Part shown: positions 57,788-64,000 of the stretch, piece by piece
How positions within the stretch are numbered: the first letter of the stretch is position 1
How the letters are laid out: the number at the start of each line of letters is the position of its first letter
From: Pseudomonas sp. JM0905a
GTDB taxonomy: Bacteria; Pseudomonadota; Gammaproteobacteria; Pseudomonadales; Pseudomonadaceae
DNA length: 64,000 nucleotides
Assembly: GCF_014700075.1 (NCBI RefSeq)
Contig: NZ_JACXBU010000003.1
Span: forward strand, 434,001 to 498,000
Direction of reading: 5' to 3'
Program-made: the position numbers and the translations under genes
The notes under the pieces: model-generated
Database searches by the model: none
Seen by the model: only the letters and a program-made list of their open reading frames with translations
What the model was told of the DNA's origin: nothing

Positions 57788-59323
57788 TCATTGCAGCTCG
57801 ACGATGGTCTTGCCGGTCATCTCGGCCGGTACCGGCAGGCCCATCAGGGTCAGCAGGGTCGGGGCCACGTCGGCCAGCACGCCGCCTTCGCGGATCTTCG
57901 CCGGGCGCTTGCCTACATAGATGAAGGGAACCGGCTCGCAAGTGTGGGCGGTGTGCGCCTGGCCGGTCATTTCGTCTTCCATCTGCTCGACGTTGCCGTG
58001 GTCGGCGGTGATCAGCGCTTCTCCGCCCACCTTGTCCAGGGCTTCGACGATGCGGCCGACGCAGCCGTCCAGGCACTCAACGGCCTTGACCGCGGCTTCG
58101 AACACGCCGGTGTGGCCGACCATGTCGCCGTTGGCGTAGTTCACCACGATCACGTCGTAGCGCTGGTTGAGGATGGCGTCGACGATCTTGTCGGTCACCT
58201 CGGGGGCGCTCATTTCCGGCTGCAGGTCATAGGTGGCGACCTTGGGCGACGGGATCAGGATGCGTTCTTCGCCTTCGAAGGGCTCTTCGCGGCCGCCGGA
58301 GAAGAAGAAGGTCACGTGGGCGTACTTCTCGGTCTCGGCGATGCGCAGCTGGGTCTTGCCGTTCTTGGCCAGGTATTCGCCCAGCACGTTGTCCAGGGAT
58401 TCGGGCTTGAACGCGCTGGGGGCGGGGATGCTGGCCGCGTACTGGGTCAGCATCACGTAGCCGGCGAGCTTCAGCTCGCGCTGGCGCGGGAACTCCTTGA
58501 AGCCCGGCTCGACGAAGGCACGCGACAGCTCGCGGGCGCGGTCGGCGCGGAAGTTCATGAAGATCACGGCGTCGCCATCTTCCACTTTCACGGCATCGCC
58601 GATACGGGTGGCCTTGACGAACTCGTCGCTCTCGCCGCGCTCGTAGGCGGCAGCCAGGCCTTCGACGGCGGTGGCGGCGGTGAATTCGGCCTTACCTTCG
58701 GTGATCAGGTTATAGGCAGCTTCCACGCGGTCCCAGCGGTTGTCGCGGTCCATGGCGAAGTAGCGGCCGATCAGGCTGGCGACGCGGCCCTTGCCGAGGC
58801 GGGCAAAGGTTTCGTCCATCAGCTTGATGGAGGGCTCGGCGCTTTTGGGTGGGGTGTCGCGGCCGTCGAGGAAGGCATGCAGGTAGATCTTCTCGGCGCC
58901 GCGCTGGGCGGCCAGTTCAGCCATGGCGACCAGGTGGTCCTGGTGGCTGTGCACACCGCCGTCGGAGAGCAGGCCCATGAAGTGCACGGCCTTGCCGGCG
59001 GCCACGGCCTTGTCCACGGCGGTGGTGATTTCCGGGTTGGTGAAGAAATCACCGTCGCGGATCGCCTTGGTCACACGGGTGAAGTCCTGGTACACCACGC
59101 GACCTGCACCCAGGTTCATGTGGCCGACTTCGGAGTTCCCCATCTGGCCGTCCGGCAGGCCGACGTCCATGCCGCTGCCCGAAATCAGGCCGTGGGGCTG
59201 GGTGGCGCGCAGGCGGTCGTAGACCGGGGTGCTGGCGGCGTAGATAGCGTTGTATTCGGGGCTGTCACTGTGACCGAAACCGTCCAGGATGATCAGGACC
59301 AGGGGTTTGGGCGTGGCTGTCAT
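57788..59323 (-). CDS. gpmI: 2,3-bisphosphoglycerate-independent phosphoglycerate mutase
   Basis: The 511-residue alkaline-phosphatase-fold enzyme has [20 protein letters not shown] (metal site), the phosphorylated serine in [17 protein letters not shown], and [12 protein letters not shown]. It interconverts 3- and 2-phosphoglycerate with manganese. It is divergent from the rhodanese-grxC-secB set. Confidence 0.97.
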   Translation of the reverse strand: MTATPKPLVLIILDGFGHSDSPEYNAIYAASTPVYDRLRATQPHGLISGSGMDVGLPDGQMGNSEVGHMNLGAGRVVYQDFTRVTKAIRDGDFFTNPEITTAVDKAVAAGKAVHFMGLLSDGGVHSHQDHLVAMAELAAQRGAEKIYLHAFLDGRDTPPKSAEPSIKLMDETFARLGKGRVASLIGRYFAMDRDNRWDRVEAAYNLITEGKAEFTAATAVEGLAAAYERGESDEFVKATRIGDAVKVEDGDAVIFMNFRADRARELSRAFVEPGFKEFPRQRELKLAGYVMLTQYAASIPAPSAFKPESLDNVLGEYLAKNGKTQLRIAETEKYAHVTFFFSGGREEPFEGEERILIPSPKVATYDLQPEMSAPEVTDKIVDAILNQRYDVIVVNYANGDMVGHTGVFEAAVKAVECLDGCVGRIVEALDKVGGEALITADHGNVEQMEDEMTGQAHTAHTCEPVPFIYVGKRPAKIREGGVLADVAPTLLTLMGLPVPAEMTGKTIVELQ

Positions 59324-59490
59324 AGTGTCCGACTCGTCTGCGGCAATGGGTGGAAAGTTGCGGGCAAGGCCCCGGAAAAAAGACGCGGCATTCTACGGTC
59401 TGGTTCCGTCGGCGTCACCGCTGGACGGGGTTTGGCCGACCTGTGGGGCTGTGTATACTGGCCGGCATTTTACCGTCCCGGAAGCCGACG

Positions 59491-59904
59491 ATGCTCGCTA
59501 AGCTGATTGAATTTGCCACTAACCACTATGTACTGAGTGGATCGTTCGTGGTGCTGCTGGCCCTGCTGCTGGCCCATGAACTGCGCCGTAGTGGCCGCGC
59601 CATTTCCACCCGCGAGCTGACCACCATGGTCAACGGCGGCCAGGCCGTGGTCCTGGACGTGCGCGCCACCAAGGACTTTTCCGGCGGCCATATCGTCGAT
59701 GCCCTGAACATCCCCTACGAGAAGCTTGCCAGCCGCATCGCCGAACTGGAGAAGCACAAGGACAAGGCCATCATCGTGGTCGACTCCATGGGCCAGCATG
59801 CCGGCACCGTCTGCCGTGACCTGCAGAAAGCCGGTTTCAACGCGCTCAAGCTGTCCGGTGGCATCGGCACCTGGCGTGGCGACAACCTGCCGCTGGTGAA
59901 GTGA
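59491..59904 (+). CDS. Membrane-anchored rhodanese-like protein lacking the catalytic cysteine
   Basis: The 137-residue protein has one N-terminal membrane segment (GSFVVLLALLLAHEL) and a rhodanese domain (VVLDVRATKDFSGGHIVDAL). The active-site loop reads VVDSMGQHAGTV, with no cysteine where rhodaneses have C-x-x-G-x-R; a cysteine occurs only five residues later. It may be a scaffold rather than a sulfurtransferase. It precedes grxC by one base, so the genes are coupled; the order rhodanese-grxC-secB is widespread in gammaproteobacteria. The longer frame from 59350 is unsupported. Confidence 0.88.
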   Translation: MLAKLIEFATNHYVLSGSFVVLLALLLAHELRRSGRAISTRELTTMVNGGQAVVLDVRATKDFSGGHIVDALNIPYEKLASRIAELEKHKDKAIIVVDSMGQHAGTVCRDLQKAGFNALKLSGGIGTWRGDNLPLVK

Positions 59905-59905
59905 G

Positions 59906-60181
59906 ATGGCCGAAATCGTCGTCTATTCGAGCGCTTGGTGCCCCTACTGCATCCGTGCCAAGCATCTGCTGGACAGCAAGGGTGTGCGCTACGAAGAAAT
60001 CAGCGTCGATGGCAACACCGCAATTCGCGCCGAGATGACCCGCAAGGCCGGGCGCACCTCGGTGCCGCAGATCTGGATCGGCCAGACCCATGTGGGCGGC
60101 TGTGACGACCTGTACGCTCTGGAACGCGCCGGCAAGCTCGACGCGCTGCTCCAGGCCAGCCCGCAAACGGAAACGCACTAG
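59906..60181 (+). CDS. grxC: Glutaredoxin 3
   Basis: The 91-residue dithiol glutaredoxin has CPYC at 12-15 ([16 protein letters not shown]), TSVPQIWIG (cis-Pro) and HVGGCDDL (glutathione site). It reduces disulfides using glutathione. It lies 14 bases before secB. Confidence 0.96.
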   Translation: MAEIVVYSSAWCPYCIRAKHLLDSKGVRYEEISVDGNTAIRAEMTRKAGRTSVPQIWIGQTHVGGCDDLYALERAGKLDALLQASPQTETH

Positions 60182-60195
60182 AACAAGGCAGAACC

Positions 60196-60666
60196 ATGAC
60201 CGAACAAGCAAGCAACGGCGAAAACCAGAATCCCCAGTTCTCCCTGCAGCGCATCTACGTGCGCGACCTGTCCTTCGAAGCACCGAAGAGCCCGGAGATC
60301 TTCCGTCAGGAGTGGACCCCGAGCGTTTCCCTGGACCTGAACACCCGCCAGAAGCAGCTGGACGGCGACTTCCACGAAGTAGTGCTGACCCTGTCCGTGA
60401 CCGTGAAGAATGGTGAAGAAACCGCTTTCATCGCTGAAGTGCAGCAGGCCGGTATCTTCCTGATCAAGGGCCTGGACGCGGCTTCCATGAGCCACACCCT
60501 GGGTGCCTTCTGCCCGAACATTCTGTTCCCCTACGCCCGCGAAACCCTGGACAGCCTGGTTGTCCGTGGCTCCTTCCCGGCGCTGATGCTCTCCCCGGTC
60601 AACTTCGACGCCCTGTACGCCCAGGAACTGGCGCGTCTGCAGGCTGCCGGCGAAGCCCAGGCCTGA
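60196..60666 (+). CDS. secB: Protein-export chaperone SecB
   Basis: The 156-residue protein has [19 protein letters not shown], a nearly invariant SecB N-terminus, and [20 protein letters not shown]. It holds preproteins unfolded and delivers them to SecA. It ends the rhodanese-grxC-secB set at a strong terminator. Confidence 0.97.
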   Translation: MTEQASNGENQNPQFSLQRIYVRDLSFEAPKSPEIFRQEWTPSVSLDLNTRQKQLDGDFHEVVLTLSVTVKNGEETAFIAEVQQAGIFLIKGLDAASMSHTLGAFCPNILFPYARETLDSLVVRGSFPALMLSPVNFDALYAQELARLQAAGEAQA

Positions 60667-60682
60667 GTTATCCGGCCTCACG

Positions 60683-60709
60683 AAAAAGCGCCCTGCGGGG
60701 CGCTTTTTT
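60683..60709. terminator. Bidirectional terminator between secB and trmL
   Basis: AAAAAGCGCCC / GGGCGCTTTTTT around TGCG, with A and T runs on both sides. It serves the convergent secB and trmL genes. Confidence 0.92.
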
Positions 60710-60762
60710 GTTGGGGGAAGAAATCTTGTAGGGAATGTGTGCCCGAAGACATTCTGCGCAGT

Positions 60763-61224
60763 TCAGTCCAGGCTGAAATCATGCTGCCGCCAGGCCTCGT
60801 AAACCGCCACGGCCACGGTGTTGGAGAGGTTCAGACTGCGGCAGTTGGGACGCATCGGCAGGCGCAGGCGCTGCTCGGGCGGCAGGCTCTCGCGCACTTC
60901 CTGAGGCAGGCCACGGCTTTCCGGGCCGAAGAGGAAGGCATCGCCCTTCTCGAAGGCCACCTCATGGAACAGCTTGGTCCCCTTGGTGGTAAAGGCGAAT
61001 ACCCGGGGATGGCCAAGGGCTTCCAGGCAGCTTTCCAGGTCGCTGTAGCGCTTGAGGGTGGCGTACTCGTGGTAGTCCAGGCCGGCCCGTCGCAAACGCT
61101 TGTCGTCCAGTTCGAATCCGAGGGGTTCGATGAGATGAAGGTGGCAGCCAGAATTGGCGCACAGCCTGATAATGTTGCCGGTATTCGGCGGAATTTCCGG
61201 TTGAAACAGGATGACGTGAAACAT
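60763..61224 (-). CDS. trmL: tRNA (cytidine/uridine-2'-O-)-methyltransferase TrmL
   Basis: The 153-residue SPOUT enzyme has NTGNIIRLCANSGCHLHLIE, AFLFGPESRGLPQEV and RSLNLSNTVAVAVYEAWR, the trefoil-knot SAM site. It methylates position 34 of certain leucine tRNAs. Its start codon (61222-61224) overlaps that of the divergent gene at 61223, so little room exists for separate promoters; they may lie inside coding regions. Confidence 0.94.
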   Translation of the reverse strand: MFHVILFQPEIPPNTGNIIRLCANSGCHLHLIEPLGFELDDKRLRRAGLDYHEYATLKRYSDLESCLEALGHPRVFAFTTKGTKLFHEVAFEKGDAFLFGPESRGLPQEVRESLPPEQRLRLPMRPNCRSLNLSNTVAVAVYEAWRQHDFSLD

Positions 61225-61663
61225 GGGTGGCCCCGAGCCCGAAGACGGGCGGCATTCTACTCCCGATGATGACCCGCGACCGAGCCTGTGGCCGCGCTTT
61301 TTGTTCTCCCTTGCGCTGTTCGGCCTGCTGGTGGGAATGATGCTCGGCCGCCTGACGACGCCCGAGCCCGTGCATCTGGAGCAGATCGAGGTGCGCGAGG
61401 ACGGCCTCGCGCTCTGGTTCGACCAGGAGCCCGAGGTGCAGGCCGAAGAGCTGGAAGGTGCCTACGCGCTGATGCTCGGAGCAGATGGGCAGTCCGCTCG
61501 GGGGCAATTGACCCTCGGCACTGCACCTGTGAGCTGGAAGGTGTTGCGCTCGACCCACGGCGTGATGGTGCGCTTCGTGGCGGCGCGGCCCCTGCACGGT
61601 GAATGGCACGGCGCCGCGGCGGATGGGCGCTGGCGGCTGGAAGTCAGCCTGCGCGCCGAATAA
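61223..61663 (+). CDS. Hypothetical membrane-anchored protein
   Basis: The 146-residue protein has a single membrane segment near residues 25-45 (FLFSLALFGLLVGMMLGRL) and a predicted periplasmic domain (VREDGLALWFDQEPEVQAEE; GVMVRFVAARPLHGEWHGAA) ending RWRLEVSLRAE. No family recognised; a P. aeruginosa counterpart of unknown function sits at this place. The start codon overlaps that of trmL on the other strand. Its 3' end (GGCGGCTGGAAGTCAGCCTG) resembles the unit of the tandem repeats that follow. Confidence 0.65.
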   Translation: MGGPEPEDGRHSTPDDDPRPSLWPRFLFSLALFGLLVGMMLGRLTTPEPVHLEQIEVREDGLALWFDQEPEVQAEELEGAYALMLGADGQSARGQLTLGTAPVSWKVLRSTHGVMVRFVAARPLHGEWHGAAADGRWRLEVSLRAE

Positions 61664-62090
61664 GAAAGGGGATTCCCCGGCCTGCCTGTACCAGGGCCCC
61701 CGGAAGGGTGGTCGCCCGCCGTGACGGACAACGCGGTTCTGCACTGGGCCCTCATGGAGCCCGGCGGCTGGAACCCAGCGCGCCTGTGGATAAAAGAGGG
61801 GATTCCCCGGCCTGCCTGTACCAAGGCCCCCTGAAGGGTGGTCGCCCGCCGTGGCGGATGACGCTGTTCTGCATGGGCCGCTCGTGGAGCCCGGCGGCTG
61901 GAAGCCAGCACGCCTGTGAATAAAAGAGGGGATTCCCCGGCCTGCCTGTACCAAGGCCCCCTGAAACCTGGTCGCCTGTGGGCGACGCTGTCTTGCATGC
62001 GGCTCTTCTGGAGCCGTGGCGGCTGGAGGTCAGCCTGCCTGTCATAAGAGCGGGGATTCCCTGGCCTGCCTGTACCAGGGCCCCCGAAAC
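61630..62090. repeat. Tandem array of about 130-bp repeats
   Basis: GGGGATTCCCCGGCCTGCCT (with one mismatch in copy 4) begins at 61668, 61798, 61928 and 62052, giving periods of 130, 130 and 124. Each unit continues with GTACCA-GGGCCCCC, GTGGTCGCC, and ends GGCGGCTGGA then CAGC...GCCTG. The end of the upstream hypothetical gene carries the same GGCGGCTGGAAGTCAGCCTG, so the unit probably includes the gene tail. Frames do not stay open across units, and 130 is not a multiple of three, so coding is unlikely. Not CRISPR: units are contiguous and too long. Confidence 0.8.
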
Positions 62091-62099
62091 CGCTGTTAA

Positions 62100-62498
62100 C
62101 TGGACTATTGCAGGGGGCGTGCCAATTTTTCCCAGGGCACCTGTTCAGGTTCCTTCGATCGCCTGGAGGCCGCGTGGGCTGTGGCTTTGAAGGAGAAAGC
62201 GCGTTGTTGGAGAGGGCGCCGGCGGCGGGATCTCACCGTTGCGAGTGCCTGGGGGCGGAGCACTTTTTTGAGGCGTCAGCGTGATTCGGGCACCAGGGAT
62301 GGTCCTTTTGCAGAGGGACCAATCGCGTGAAAGATGGAAGAAGACGCTGCCGGGATTTCGGAATACCCAGGTGATTCACACGGCAAAGGTGTAGAGGGAA
62401 CGCGAGCACACCGGCGATAGCCGCCGGTGTGCTGGATAAATCACGAGTCGTGGGGTTGAAAACAGGGAGGGCGGGGCATTGCGCCCCACCCGAAGGCA
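62100..62498. other. Intergenic region downstream of ntrC
   Basis: No supported ORF. AGCACACCGGC / GCCGGTGTGCT (62405-62433) is a strong 11-bp hairpin without a T-run, and GGGGC-ATTG-CGCCCC (about 62474-62488) is another just beyond the ntrC stop; either may end the ntrBC mRNA. Confidence 0.5.
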
Positions 62499-63931
<1,433 letters not shown>

Positions 63932-63935
<4 letters not shown>

Positions 63936-64000
63936 GACGAAGCGGCTCCTTGTTCCAGCGGCAGGAAGATCGAGAAGACGGTGTGGCCGGGATGGCTCTC
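63932..64000 (-). CDS. ntrB: Nitrogen regulation histidine kinase NtrB (3' end only)
   Basis: The reverse strand reads ESHPGHTVFSIFLPLEQGAA then SS and TGA. HPGHTVFSIFLPL is the terminal strand of the HATPase domain of NtrB, and the ATGA overlap with ntrC confirms the pair. The rest of the gene lies beyond the window. Confidence 0.85.

Noticed and set aside
56534..59506. 990-codon forward frame opposite envC and gpmI
   Set aside because: It is antisense to two unmistakable genes and spans the terminator between them; composition is the valine/glycine/alanine-rich pattern produced by reading GC-rich codons backwards.
61668..62090. CRISPR-like array
   Set aside because: Units are about 130 bp and contiguous, without unique spacers or nearby cas genes.

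Overview
This is one continuous stretch of a GC-rich gammaproteobacterial chromosome, almost certainly Pseudomonas in the broad sense. The gene content and order (hslR-hslO-pckA, cysQ-nudE-yrfG, fabY, arcDABC, dctBD, rml genes, mutY-asmA, hisBHAF, envC-gpmI-grxC-secB-trmL, ntrBC) follow the PA5196-to-PA5124 segment of P. aeruginosa PAO1 as I remember it. Several local differences suggest another species: rml order B-A-C-D, no dctPQM genes beside dctBD, an H-NOX/c-di-GMP pair, an extra recQ, and dispersed palindromic repeats. No prophage, integrase, transposase, rRNA operon or CRISPR array was seen.

Layout. 1-6 kb: retropepsin-like protease (cut by the window edge), heat-shock genes hslR and hslO, gluconeogenic pckA, and a RecQ-type helicase of unusual layout. 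6-12.6 kb: nitroreductase, then a LysR gene divergent from a four-gene acyl-CoA/alcohol operon. 13-15.3 kb: sstT and two glycine-zipper proteins. 15.7-22 kb: a YdeP-type molybdopterin oxidoreductase with fdhD, a LysR gene, yrfG, and the divergent nudE-cysQ pair. 22-29.3 kb: fabY and the anaerobic arginine deiminase operon arcDABC behind an ANR-type box. 29.6-33.5 kb: a DUF5064-like gene, a candidate sigma-54 transcription unit carrying a 35-codon ORF, and dctBD. 33.6-37 kb: rmlBACD for dTDP-L-rhamnose. 37.2-41.9 kb: tRNA-Thr, a methyltransferase and a polar amino-acid ABC importer. 42-45 kb: H-NOX nitric-oxide sensor with its GAF-GGDEF-EAL partner, then tRNA-Phe. 45-52.3 kb: yggX-mutY-asmA, a PanM-like acetyltransferase, and hisBH-(DUF2164)-hisAF. 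52.4-54 kb: two tandem orphan periplasmic binding proteins. 54-61.7 kb: envelope and central functions (yibQ-like, ctpA, envC, gpmI, rhodanese, grxC, secB, trmL). 61.7-64 kb: a tandem array of about 130-bp repeats, then ntrC and the 3' end of ntrB.

The best candidates for new biology are: (1) the sigma-54 promoter, short ORF and terminator immediately after dctD, where P. aeruginosa has dctPQM; (2) the H-NOX plus bifunctional c-di-GMP enzyme pair; (3) the 130-bp tandem repeats that appear to include the 3' end of the neighbouring gene; (4) the RecQ-like helicase with its zinc cysteines displaced about 150 residues and its stop codon inside a dispersed palindromic repeat. Everything here comes from reading the sequence and from memory of the families; no searches were run.
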